Assembly: GCA_030607875.1 (NCBI GenBank)
Contig: JAUWJD010000017.1
Coordinates: forward strand, 1 to 63,626
Direction: 5' to 3'
Source: Chloroflexota bacterium
Lineage (GTDB): Bacteria; Chloroflexota; Anaerolineae; UBA2200
DNA length: 63,626 nucleotides
Each line of letters opens with the position of its first letter. Position 1 is the stretch's first letter. Made by a program: the position numbers and the translations under genes. Under the pieces are notes generated by a model that was given only the letters and a program-made list of their open reading frames with translations, had not been told where the DNA came from and did not search any database. Positions 17,683 through 26,660 of the stretch are shown piece by piece.

Positions 17683-19622
17683 GCAACCCCGACACTCTTC
17701 CCAAGAGCTTGCTAGCCGGCTACCAGAAATATAGCAACCGCGAGATCGCCATGCGCAAGAAGGATCTGGGCATCTGGCGGTCCTATACGTGGCAGGATTC
17801 CTACGAACAGGTCCGCCAGTTGAGCCTGGGTCTGATCAAATTGGGCCTGAAACGCGGTGACAAAGTCTGCATTATCGGTGACAACGACCCCCAGTACTTT
17901 TGGGCTCAATTGGCCATTCAGTCAAGCGGCGGTGTGGCGGTCGGTATTTTCACCGACAGCGCTCCGCATGAGATCGAATACATCGTCAACCACTCAGACG
18001 CTGTGTTCGTGTTCGCCAAAGACCAGGAGCAATGTGACAAGCTGCTCGACATCCGGGACCAGGTGCCCGCCGTCCAGGGTGTGATCTATTGGGATGACAA
18101 GGGGTTGTGGAACTACAACGAGCCCTGGCTGATCAGTTTCGAGCAGGTCCAGAGCCGGGGACGATCGCTGGACGCCGAGCAAGCGGACCTTTTTGAGCGT
18201 TCCGTAAACCAGGGTTGCAGCGAGGATTTGGCCGTCTTCTGCTACACGTCGGGCACTACGGGCCTGCCCAAAGGGGCCATGATCAGCCACGGAAACCTCA
18301 TCGCCGGTTGCGACCAGACCATACAGGTTGACCCCCGCCTGGAGACGGACGAATACATGTCCTTCCTCCCCCCCGCCTGGATTACCGAGAACACCCTGGG
18401 TTTGACCACCCACTTGCGCACCGGCATGGTGGTCAACTTTCCCGAAGCGCCAGAAACTGTGCAGCAAAACATCCGCGAAGTTGCGCCCCAAGCGCTGCTC
18501 TTTAGTGCTCGGTTGTGGGAGAACATGGTGGGGATGGTTCAGGTCAAGCTGATCGAGAGTACATGGATCAACCGCCTTCTGTACAGGATCTTTATGCCGA
18601 TCGGCTACAAGGTCGCCGGCCTGCGCTTTGAGGAGCGCAAACCGGTGGGGCTCTTCTGGCGTTTCTTGCACGCGTTAGGTGAGTTTGCTGTCTTTCAGCC
18701 GCTGCGTGACAAGTTGGGATTGGTCAACGTCAAATCTGCCTATTCCTCCGGGGCGGCGCTTAACCCAGACGTGATTCGCTTCTTCCGCGCCATCGGGGTC
18801 AATATCAAGCAACTGTACGGCTCGACTGAAGCGCAGGTGCATACCCTGCACATCGGCGATGACGTGAGGTTTGAAACGGTTGGCGTCCCCCCTCCTGGGA
18901 TGGAGATCAAGATCGCAAAAGATGGCGAAATCCTGGTCAAGGGTGCAACGGTCGTGCGGGGCTACTACAAGGACCCTGAGGCCACCGAGAAAGCGTTTTT
19001 CGTTGACCAAGATGGCCAGCGCTGGTATCGCACCGGGGATGCTGGTCACATCGGTTCAGATGGTCATCTGATTTACCTTGACCGGGTGAAGGAAATGCTC
19101 ACCCTGTCCAGTGGCGAAAAGTATTCGCCGCAGTACATCGAAGGGCGGCTCAAGTTCAGTCCATATATCCGCAACGTGATGTCCATCGGTGGTGAGGACA
19201 GCCCCTTTGTGACCGCGCTGATCAATATTGACTTTGACAACGTCGGCCGCTGGGCAGAGAGACAAGGCCTGGCCTACACCACCTTTGTGGATCTCTCTCA
19301 AAAGCCCGAGGTCTACGAGTTGATTCGGAAGGACGTCGAGGAGGTCAATCGTACCCTGCCACCGGCGGCCCGGGTCAGAAAGTTCGTGCTGCTGCACAAA
19401 GAATTTGATGCTGACGAAGGCGAATTGACCCGCACGCGCAAACTTCGGCGGAGCCTGCTGGGTGAACGCTATGGGGAGATGATCGCAACGATGTATGGCG
19501 GAGGCGATAGGGTGCAGGTGCAGGCAGCCGTCAAGTACCGCGATGGGCGGGAGGGGGTCATAGAGACCACAGTGCGCATTGCGACCCTGGAAGACGAAAT
19601 GACGGAGGAAGAATCAGCATGA
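17679..19622 (+). CDS. AMP-dependent acyl-CoA synthetase (long-chain type)
   Basis: 647 residues. The AMP-binding motif YTSGTTGLPKGAMISH is near residues 190-205; the LYGSTEA motif near 378 and WYRTGDAGHI near 450 are the other core signatures. The length and the region after motif I resemble the FadD15/FAA long-chain or aryl-CoA ligase group. The gene is inserted between livG and livH with ATGA overlaps on both sides (17679, 19619). Ligase and transporter are therefore made together, suggesting that the imported acid is activated with CoA on entry. Confidence 0.88.
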   Translation: MSNPDTLPKSLLAGYQKYSNREIAMRKKDLGIWRSYTWQDSYEQVRQLSLGLIKLGLKRGDKVCIIGDNDPQYFWAQLAIQSSGGVAVGIFTDSAPHEIEYIVNHSDAVFVFAKDQEQCDKLLDIRDQVPAVQGVIYWDDKGLWNYNEPWLISFEQVQSRGRSLDAEQADLFERSVNQGCSEDLAVFCYTSGTTGLPKGAMISHGNLIAGCDQTIQVDPRLETDEYMSFLPPAWITENTLGLTTHLRTGMVVNFPEAPETVQQNIREVAPQALLFSARLWENMVGMVQVKLIESTWINRLLYRIFMPIGYKVAGLRFEERKPVGLFWRFLHALGEFAVFQPLRDKLGLVNVKSAYSSGAALNPDVIRFFRAIGVNIKQLYGSTEAQVHTLHIGDDVRFETVGVPPPGMEIKIAKDGEILVKGATVVRGYYKDPEATEKAFFVDQDGQRWYRTGDAGHIGSDGHLIYLDRVKEMLTLSSGEKYSPQYIEGRLKFSPYIRNVMSIGGEDSPFVTALINIDFDNVGRWAERQGLAYTTFVDLSQKPEVYELIRKDVEEVNRTLPPAARVRKFVLLHKEFDADEGELTRTRKLRRSLLGERYGEMIATMYGGGDRVQVQAAVKYRDGREGVIETTVRIATLEDEMTEEESA

Positions 19623-20539
19623 ACTGGCAACTGGTGCCCCAATTTGCCATCACCGGCCTGCTGGCCGGTGGCCCGATTGCCCTGACCGCTCTGGGCCTGG
19701 TACTGATTTTCAAATCGTCGTACATTTTCAACTTTGCTCAGGGCCAGTTGCTGCTCATGGGAGCGTTGCTCACGTGGTGGTTCGCGGTGGAACACGGTCT
19801 CCCCCTGTGGATGGCCATCCTCCTGGCTCTTTTCCTCTCCGCACTGTTGGGTCTGGCCATCGAGCGTCTGGCGCTGCGTCCCATGACCGGCCAGCCTTTG
19901 TTGTCCATCATCCTGATGACATTGGCCTTGAGCCAGGTTCTTCAAGGTCTTGCACTGTTGCTATTTGGCGCCACGCAACGGAACTTTCCCCAAATGTTTT
20001 CGGCCGCCAACCCCTATCGCATCACCACGCCGTTTGTCTATAATGATAGGCCCATTGTTGTGATCTTGAAGCAGAATCTCACCTGGTCGTTCGTGGTGGC
20101 GGTCTTGGGTGTGCTCGTCATCGGTGCCTTCTTCCGCTTCACCAAGACGGGGCTGGCGATGCGAGGCACTTCCGAGGATCACGAACTGGCCCAGAGCATC
20201 GGCTTGAGTATCCACCGCATTTTCGGCCTCTCGTGGGCGCTGGCCGGAGTGGTGGCCACCGTGGGAGGCATTCTGCTAGCCACCTCCAGCGGTCTCGACC
20301 TCAGCCTGTCCGTGGTGGTGCTGGCAGCGTTTCCAGCCGTCTTGCTGGGCGGCCTGGAATCAATCCCTGGAACGATTGTCGGCGGCCTGCTCATTGGACT
20401 GTCCCAGGGGCTAGTGTCCGCTTCAAAAGTTTCCATCGTGCGCAACGCAGCGGAGATCATGCCCTACATAGTTCTCCTGATCGTGCTCGTCTTCCGGCCA
20501 GAGGGCCTCTTTGGTCAGAAGCGTATCGAAAGGATCTAG
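19619..20539 (+). CDS. Branched-chain-type ABC transporter permease (LivH family)
   Basis: 306 residues, about eight transmembrane segments. The conserved ALTALGLVLIFKSSYIFNFAQGQ near the N-terminus and a late GGLESIPGTIVGGLLIG segment are typical of LivH. It overlaps the CoA ligase by four bases and is followed three bases later by LivM. It forms the inner-membrane channel together with LivM. Confidence 0.9.
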   Translation: MNWQLVPQFAITGLLAGGPIALTALGLVLIFKSSYIFNFAQGQLLLMGALLTWWFAVEHGLPLWMAILLALFLSALLGLAIERLALRPMTGQPLLSIILMTLALSQVLQGLALLLFGATQRNFPQMFSAANPYRITTPFVYNDRPIVVILKQNLTWSFVVAVLGVLVIGAFFRFTKTGLAMRGTSEDHELAQSIGLSIHRIFGLSWALAGVVATVGGILLATSSGLDLSLSVVVLAAFPAVLLGGLESIPGTIVGGLLIGLSQGLVSASKVSIVRNAAEIMPYIVLLIVLVFRPEGLFGQKRIERI

Positions 20540-20542
20540 CCT

Positions 20543-21604
20543 ATGGCTATCCTCCGCCCAGCCGGTGAATTCGACACTGGCTACGCTCGCGACATGGCCA
20601 CCATCCGGCGACCTTGGCAGTGGTGGTTGCTATTGGCGTTCATCCTGGCCCTGTATACGCTGCCTTTCTATGCCGGCCAAAGCCTGGTGTCGCTGGTCAA
20701 CCGCATCGGCATCACCATCATCGCCGTGCAGGGGTTGAATCTGCTAACCGGCTATACCGGCCAGATTTCCCTGGGGCAAGCAGCTTTCATGACCACAGGG
20801 GGATACATTTCGGCTCTTCTGGTCAATAATCTGGGCTGGTCTTTCTTCGCTGCCCTGCCGGTAGCAGCAATGGGAGCGGGCATAGTCGGGTTGCTCTTTG
20901 GCTTGCCCTCACTGAGGGTCAAAGGTTTCTACCTTGTCATGGCTACCCTGGCCGCGCAGTTTATCATTCCCTGGTTCACTCGCAACGCCTTCCCTGATGT
21001 ACTCAACGGAGCCCAGGGCTTGAACGTGCAAGTGCCCATCTTGCTCGGTCTTGAATTCAACAGGCCGCAGCGTTACATCTACATTACGCTGACCGTGCTG
21101 ATCTTGACCACGATAGTCGCCCACAACGTCTCTCGCTCGCGCCTGGGCCGCGCTTTCGTGGCCATTCGCGATAACGACCTGGCTGCCGAAGTCCTGGGTG
21201 TGAATCTGTTCAAACACAAACTCCAGGCCTTCTTCCTGGCCGCTGTCTACGCAGGCGTGGCCGGAGCACTGGCGGCCCACAACATCCGCCACCTGAACTC
21301 GGAAACGTTCAACCTGACCGACTCGGTCTTTTACCTGGGCATGCTAGTCGTGGGGGGACTGGGTTCCAGTCTAGGCCCGATCTTTGGGGCCATCATTGTG
21401 GAGTTACTGATCGAGGGAGCCACGCTGTTTGGCCCCTTCTTCATCCGTACTTTCCCTTCCACTGCCGCGGGCGCGGTGCAAGCCTTGCGTCCTCTGTTCT
21501 TTGGCACTGCCTTGATGCTGTTCTTGATCTTTGAGCCGCGCGGCCTGGCACATCGCTGGTATTTGCTCAAGGCTGCTTGGCGCTTGCGCCCGTTCTCACA
21601 TTGA
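20543..21604 (+). CDS. Branched-chain-type ABC transporter permease (LivM family)
   Basis: 353 residues, about nine transmembrane segments, with the family signature NLLTGYTGQISLGQAAFM around residues 67-84 and RAFVAIRDNDLAAEVLG in the cytoplasmic loop that contacts the ATPases. It lies directly downstream of livH. Its C-terminus (RWYLLKAAWRLRPF) resembles that of aromatic- or amide-transporter LivM proteins, though substrate cannot be fixed. Confidence 0.9.
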   Translation: MAILRPAGEFDTGYARDMATIRRPWQWWLLLAFILALYTLPFYAGQSLVSLVNRIGITIIAVQGLNLLTGYTGQISLGQAAFMTTGGYISALLVNNLGWSFFAALPVAAMGAGIVGLLFGLPSLRVKGFYLVMATLAAQFIIPWFTRNAFPDVLNGAQGLNVQVPILLGLEFNRPQRYIYITLTVLILTTIVAHNVSRSRLGRAFVAIRDNDLAAEVLGVNLFKHKLQAFFLAAVYAGVAGALAAHNIRHLNSETFNLTDSVFYLGMLVVGGLGSSLGPIFGAIIVELLIEGATLFGPFFIRTFPSTAAGAVQALRPLFFGTALMLFLIFEPRGLAHRWYLLKAAWRLRPFSH

Positions 21605-21702
21605 CCGGAAAGGAGGTGGTGTGCGGGCCAATTGGAGAGTGCACTGAGTATGACTCGAGGTTTCGCCATCTGACGAGCATGAGTGAGGGGAGGAGAGTAA
21701 CC

Positions 21703-23049
21703 ATGCGGAAGTACCTGTTATCCCTATTGACCATCATGGTGTCGATCTCGCTGGTTCTGGGAGCCTGCGCACCCAAGCCAACACCAACGCCAGTACCCAC
21801 CAAGGTACCAACGGCTACGCCGGTGCCTACCAAAGCGCCGACGGCCACACCGGTACCCACCAAAGGTCCCCCGGATCTAACGGGCCAGACTATTACGATT
21901 TACCACTTTGGCGACCTGTCGGGGCCATACGCCGCCATCACAGCCCCACTCATCCACGGGGCCGAGGATGCAGTGGCAGCCATCAATGAAGCGGGCGGCC
22001 TATACGGCGCGACCCTGGCCATCAAGTTCGCCGACACCGCTGGCAGTATTGACGAGGCCGTAGCCGCCTACGACCGCTTCACGGGCGAAGATGACAATCC
22101 GCTGGTGATGATCACCTACGGTTCGGGCGAAGTCGAAGCCCTGGCTCAGCGCTTTGCAGAGGGCAAGGTCGTCAATCTCACGGCTGGCCTTAGTGCCCGA
22201 GGCTTCTACGTTGACTCTGGCTACACCTTTGGCCTCGGCCCCATATACCCTGACCAGATTGGGTTCGTGATGAAGTTTCTGAAGGAGAACTGGGACACCT
22301 ACAAACCGGCTGGCGCAGGGGAGGAGATCAAATTGGCCTATCTCAGTTGGCCGACGGCCTTTGGCCAGGGGGCCTTGACCGACGAAAGCCGGGCGTACCT
22401 GGCAGACCTGGGCATCGAGATCGTTGCCGAAGAGATCTATGACCTTTCGCCCACGGCCGATACCACCACTGCTATCCTGAACGGTCAGGCAGCAGGTGCC
22501 AACGTGATCTGGACGAACACATTGGCCTTTGGCACATCGGTCATCTTGAACGACCTGAACGCCCTGGGCCTGCGCGATCAATTCGTCGTTTGTACGGACA
22601 ACTGGGGGATGGACCTGGCAACCTACGCTTTCCTGGCGAATCCGGCCTACGGCGTGGGGCTGATTGCGACCTTCCCCTATCTGTGGTGGACAGACACAGA
22701 CAACCCCGGCGTCCAGTATGCTCAGCAACTCTTCGAGGCGAACGAACGGACGGCTGGCGAGCACAACGTGGGCTACCTGCTCTTGATAGCTGGCGTTGAC
22801 CTGGCCGTGGAGGCCATCCAACACGCCATTGATACCGGAGGCTATGAGAATCTGACCGGAGAAGCGGTGCACGATGCCCTGATCGATATGAGTCCGTTTG
22901 AAGCACTGAACGGCGTGCTGCGAGTGGACTTTTCGGGTGGCAGCCGGTCCCCGCACACCGCTCAGATCCGCATGATCCAGGGCGGTCCGGATGCCTTCGC
23001 CGTCATCCAGAACTGGGCGGAAATGCCTGACCTGCGTCCAGCCGAATAG
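21703..23049 (+). CDS. Substrate-binding lipoprotein of the Liv-type transporter
   Basis: 448 residues from the ATG at 21703, which follows a GGGGAGGAGAG ribosome site. The signal peptide ends in the lipobox LGAC. It is followed by a linker of three near-identical repeats of VPTKxPTATP type, then a type I periplasmic-binding fold (peripla_BP_6). Repeat-linker lipoproteins of this kind are common in Chloroflexota. It would capture the ligand outside the membrane and deliver it to LivHM. A strong hairpin follows the stop. Confidence 0.88.
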   Translation: MRKYLLSLLTIMVSISLVLGACAPKPTPTPVPTKVPTATPVPTKAPTATPVPTKGPPDLTGQTITIYHFGDLSGPYAAITAPLIHGAEDAVAAINEAGGLYGATLAIKFADTAGSIDEAVAAYDRFTGEDDNPLVMITYGSGEVEALAQRFAEGKVVNLTAGLSARGFYVDSGYTFGLGPIYPDQIGFVMKFLKENWDTYKPAGAGEEIKLAYLSWPTAFGQGALTDESRAYLADLGIEIVAEEIYDLSPTADTTTAILNGQAAGANVIWTNTLAFGTSVILNDLNALGLRDQFVVCTDNWGMDLATYAFLANPAYGVGLIATFPYLWWTDTDNPGVQYAQQLFEANERTAGEHNVGYLLLIAGVDLAVEAIQHAIDTGGYENLTGEAVHDALIDMSPFEALNGVLRVDFSGGSRSPHTAQIRMIQGGPDAFAVIQNWAEMPDLRPAE

Positions 23050-23070
23050 CTTTTCGGCAGACACTCAACA

Positions 23071-23095
23071 GGGAGCGCTCGGAGAGAGCGCTCCC
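23071..23095 (+). terminator. Intra-operon hairpin after the binding-protein gene
   Basis: Perfect 10-bp arms GGGAGCGCTC / GAGCGCTCCC with a 5-base loop; no strong U-tract. It lies between the binding-protein gene and livF, where partial termination or mRNA stabilisation commonly raises binding-protein output over that of membrane components. Confidence 0.6.
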
Positions 23096-23119
23096 ACCTC
23101 TTATCAGTGGATTTGGCCT

Positions 23120-23923
23120 ATGCTCAAACTCAACAACATTGAAGTCGTCTACAGCGACGTCATCCTGGTGCTTCGCGGCGTGTCCATTGACGTGCCGGAT
23201 GGCAAGATCGTCGGTCTGCTCGGCGCCAACGGGGCCGGGAAGAGCACCACCCTCAAGGCCATCTCTGGCCTGCTTCGCACCCAGGAGGGCGAGGTTACTC
23301 GGGGCAGTATAGAGCTTGACGGCCAACGCATTGACCGTCTCTCCCCGGAAAAGATCGTTCAACTGGGGATCGTCCAGGTGCTGGAGGGAAGGCGCCTATT
23401 CCGACACCTGACCGTCGAAGAGAATCTGGTCCTCGGTGGGGTGGCTCGGCGCAATGCTTCACGGCGCTCATCCGTCAGCCAGGATGTGGAGCAGGTCTAT
23501 CATTACTTCCCTCGGCTCAGAGACCTTCGCAGGCGCACCAGCGGCTACCTTTCTGGTGGTGAGCAGCAGATGCTGGTCATCGGGCGAGGGCTAATGGCCC
23601 GCCCCAAGTTGATGCTGTTGGACGAGCCCTCCCTGGGCCTGGCACCTTTGCTGGTCAAAGAGATCTTTCGGGTGATCCACGAGATGAGCGCTGACGGGGG
23701 CATGGCAATCTTGCTGGTCGAGCAAAACGCCCGCATGGCGCTGAGCGTGGCTGACTACGCTTACGTCATGGAAAACGGGCGTGTCGTACTCGATGGCCCC
23801 TCGGAGCAACTGGCAGAAAACGAAGATATCAAAGAGTTCTATCTGGGTCTGACTCAACTTGGCGCGCGCAAGAGCTACCGTCGGGTCAAGCACTACAAGC
23901 GCCGCAAACGTTGGTTAGGCTAA
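23120..23923 (+). CDS. Branched-chain-type ABC transporter ATP-binding protein (LivF family)
   Basis: 267 residues starting MLKLNNIEVVYSDVI. Walker A is GANGAGKST, the signature LSGGEQQMLVIGRGL, and Walker B LMLLDEPSLGLAPLL, the classic LivF string. The C-terminus carries a very basic tail (SYRRVKHYKRRKRW) not seen in amino-acid LivF but frequent in homologues beside PaaK-type ligases. It pairs with the LivG at 16900. Confidence 0.9.
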   Translation: MLKLNNIEVVYSDVILVLRGVSIDVPDGKIVGLLGANGAGKSTTLKAISGLLRTQEGEVTRGSIELDGQRIDRLSPEKIVQLGIVQVLEGRRLFRHLTVEENLVLGGVARRNASRRSSVSQDVEQVYHYFPRLRDLRRRTSGYLSGGEQQMLVIGRGLMARPKLMLLDEPSLGLAPLLVKEIFRVIHEMSADGGMAILLVEQNARMALSVADYAYVMENGRVVLDGPSEQLAENEDIKEFYLGLTQLGARKSYRRVKHYKRRKRWLG

Positions 23924-23942
23924 CTAGGAGGGAAGCACAACC

Positions 23943-25163
23943 ATGAAAACCTCACAAACCGACAGACTACGCCACATCATCCAACATGCCTACGCCCACG
24001 CGCCGGCCGTAAAGTCTATCCTAGACGCGGCGGGGGTCTCACCTGAAAACATCCAGACCCCCGCCGACCTGGACAAGATCCCGGTCACGAGCAAAGATAA
24101 GGTGGTGGAACTCCAGGCGGCCGACCCGCCCTTTGGCGGTTTCCTGGCCGTACCTCTCGACACCCTCCAGCACGTTTTCCTCTCCCCCGGCCCGCTCTAC
24201 GAACCCTCAGCCGACGAGAGCGCGGTGAGGGACACCATTCGGGACATGTTTGCCATCGCTGGCTTCACCGCTGGGGATGTGGTGATCAACACCTTTGGCT
24301 ATCACCTGATCCCAACCGGCCTGGCCCTTGACCAGGTCCTCACGCAAATCGGCGCGATGGTGATTCCGGCCGGTGTGGGCAACGCAGACCTGCAAATCAA
24401 GATGATGCTAGACCTGGGCGTAACCGGCTACATCGGCACCCCGTCCTGGTTAATGGCGCTGATCGAAAAAGCCGAGGAGAGGGGCCTGGACTTGCGCCAG
24501 TTCTCTCTGCGAAAGGCCCTCGTCTCCGCCGAACCGCTGCCGCCGGGCCTGCGCCAGACTTTTGTGGAGAAATATGGCCTGAGCGTGACCAACGCCTACG
24601 GCACCGCCGAACTTGGTTTCCTGGCCTACAATACCGAGGGAGGCCTCCCAATGCAGTTGCTCAAGACGCCCATCATCCAGGTCGTTGACTCTGAGACGGG
24701 GCAATCGGTTGGCCCCGGCGCGGCGGGTGAAGTGGTGGTGACAACCTTCAACCAGACCTACCCCCTGATCCGCTTCGGCACCGGTGACCTGGCCATCAAC
24801 CTGGACCCTGCCCCTGGGGAGAGCCGGCAAGAAGAACGTTTGATCATTCTGGTAGGGCGTGTTGGGGACGCAGTAAAAGTGCGGGGAATGTTCGTTCATC
24901 CGAACCAACTGCGATTTGCCCTCAGCCAGCTAGCGGGGATCGCGCGCGCTCAGGCAGTGGTCAGCCGACCCAAGAACCGGGACCAATTTACGCTGCGAGT
25001 GGTGGTGTCTGACGAGTCCGCGGACCGCGCGGCGCTGACCAAGGGCCTGAGTGCCGCTGTCCAGTCGGCTTGCCGGGGCAAGGTGGATCGGGTCGAGTTT
25101 ATCCCAGCTGACGCCCTGGCCGAGGACGCAAAAGTCATCCTGGACGAGCGGAAGTGGGAGTAG
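23943..25163 (+). CDS. Phenylacetate-CoA ligase-like AMP-forming enzyme (PaaK family)
   Basis: 406 residues. It shows the PaaK-like N-terminus (RLRHIIQHAYAHAP), the AYGTAELGF adenylate motif near residue 220, and a C-terminal ferredoxin-like domain with VGRVGDAVKVRGMFV. It is slightly shorter than classical PaaK (about 430). It ends the Liv operon, 19 bases after livF with an AGGAGG ribosome site. The second CoA ligase in the operon suggests an aromatic or other organic acid as substrate. Confidence 0.85.
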   Translation: MKTSQTDRLRHIIQHAYAHAPAVKSILDAAGVSPENIQTPADLDKIPVTSKDKVVELQAADPPFGGFLAVPLDTLQHVFLSPGPLYEPSADESAVRDTIRDMFAIAGFTAGDVVINTFGYHLIPTGLALDQVLTQIGAMVIPAGVGNADLQIKMMLDLGVTGYIGTPSWLMALIEKAEERGLDLRQFSLRKALVSAEPLPPGLRQTFVEKYGLSVTNAYGTAELGFLAYNTEGGLPMQLLKTPIIQVVDSETGQSVGPGAAGEVVVTTFNQTYPLIRFGTGDLAINLDPAPGESRQEERLIILVGRVGDAVKVRGMFVHPNQLRFALSQLAGIARAQAVVSRPKNRDQFTLRVVVSDESADRAALTKGLSAAVQSACRGKVDRVEFIPADALAEDAKVILDERKWE

Positions 25164-26217
25164 AACTCGGACAGGCGGTTCACGAGACCCCGGGGCCGGC
25201 GAACGGACTTTACCGGATGAAGCCAAGAAGTGCCTTCGGCGTCTCTATGCCGTCGTAATGCCCTGAGGGTTCTTGGCAATCTCAGCCAGGGATTCCCAAT
25301 CCTTGGCCCAGAGAAGCGCCCGGGCCTCAGGGCTGTTGTCTGAACGCGCAAGCCCCGCGAACCGGGCTGCCGACGCCACCTGTCGGCTTGAGCGGAATCT
25401 TCTGCAACGGAGGAACTCGATTCCCCGGCGCCCGTGCGGCTAGGCAGCTCGCCACACGCTTGGTAGCTGCTGGCCTCTCTCCAGGCCCGAAGTGATGGCT
25501 TCAGCCGTTGTGGAGACCTGGAAAGCGACCAAGTCGCCACTACGAAGGTGTGCAAGATCGCGGACCTCGATCCCAGGTGTCGCGGTATCCATCCGATGAT
25601 GGTCTCACAGCTCCATCTGACACGGACTGTGGTCTGCTCGGGCCTAGCTTGATGGCTGCGCCACCTCTGGTGCTCCACGAGGGCGAACGGCCGCTCCGCT
25701 GGGCCACCCGACACCCTGCAGCTTTCGACAACGCAGGCCGGAGCAAGAGCTCCTAATCTCGACCCAGGAAGCGACCGAGTCGCCACTACCATGCCTCCCC
25801 ATTCGGCTTGAGCCGATTCCCATGCCTTCAGCCGGGGAGTTGCAGCCCTCGGCCAGACTGCTGGCGCCGTTCGCCCTCGCGTTGTTTCTCCGGGGCTAGG
25901 CCCTGTCTCGAGACGAGACCTTCGGCCGAGGCGACGGACAGCGCTTTGACGAGGGAGCGAACCATCCCATCGACCATTCGTCGCTGCGGGACGAACTGCA
26001 AGGGGCTAGGCTACGCTCACTGTCAGATTGCCAAGAGTTTACGCCACATTGCCGGCGTTTTGCACCAAGAACTAGCTAGACACGTCACTCACCATGCCCA
26101 AGTCCTAAACCTTACAGAGTACTGCGTCAATCGCCAAACTTGAGCACCTGTTTTCATGCAAGAAACCGACCAAAGAGGTTTAGCCACCTTCGGTGCACGA
26201 AGCAGTAAAGCGCTGAT
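25164..26217. other. Long intergenic region with dispersed repeats, no gene recognised
   Basis: No frame here looks coding. Visible repeats are two copies of the CGACnnAGTCGCCACTAC element (25526-25547, 25772-25789) and, at about 25287-25312, a single copy of the AGCCAGGGATT ... AATCCTTGGC hairpin that is tandemly repeated at 43341-43765. The rest is GC-rich, repeat-like sequence. Confidence 0.55.
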
Positions 26218-26284
26218 TTGGCATTTTCGAGATTCTGTGGTATAAACATGCGCGTATTCGTATATGCTCATATTCGTATATACG
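26218..26284 (+). promoter_or_regulatory. Promoter and ArsR-type operator of the sulfur/Hdr cluster
   Basis: TTGGCA (26218-26223), 17-bp spacer, TATAAA (26241-26246). The predicted start near 26253 falls at the edge of an AT-rich operator: attcgtatat occurs twice (26256-26265, 26272-26281), and CGTATAT (26259-26265) pairs with ATATACG (26278-26284) as an inverted repeat. Position over the start site implies repression, most simply by the ArsR protein encoded 17 bases downstream. Confidence 0.75.
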
Positions 26285-26300
26285 GATGGAGGGAAGGATA

Positions 26301-26636
26301 ATGATCGATCCCAAGCTCACTCAAGAAGTACACCTGCTGCACAAGCGGATATGCCCGGCGTTGGGGGATCCCAAGCGCCTGCTGATCCTCTACGCGCTGG
26401 ACCAAGGCCCCTTGTGCGTCCACGAAATGGTCGAGGCTCTGCAGCTCAAGCAGCCGACGGTGTCCCGCCACCTGCGGGTGCTGCGCGAGCGCGGATTGGT
26501 CCGCACCGAGCGCCGGGGTACGGCCATCTACTACAGCCTGACCGACCGTCGTCTCCTTCAAGCGGTCGACATGCTGCGAGAGGTGCTGCAGGCACAGATG
26601 GCTGCCGAAGCGGACCTCGCACAAGCGCTGGCCTGA
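26301..26636 (+). CDS. ArsR-family transcriptional regulator of the sulfur cluster (sHdrR/SqrR-like candidate)
   Basis: 111 residues; the ATG at 26301 is chosen because GGGAAGGA lies just upstream. It has a winged HTH with the recognition helix QPTVSRHLRVLRERGLV and wing RRGTAIYYSL. Cysteines are C18 and C39; C39 lies in LCVHEM, where metal-sensing ArsR proteins have CVC. ArsR-type repressors with two reactive cysteines (SqrR, BigR, sHdrR) sense persulfides and control sulfur oxidation genes, so a persulfide sensor is the leading hypothesis. It is the first gene of the cluster, with an operator in its own leader. Confidence 0.82.
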   Translation: MIDPKLTQEVHLLHKRICPALGDPKRLLILYALDQGPLCVHEMVEALQLKQPTVSRHLRVLRERGLVRTERRGTAIYYSLTDRRLLQAVDMLREVLQAQMAAEADLAQALA

Positions 26637-26660
26637 TTGGATTTTGGAACGGAGGCAAAG

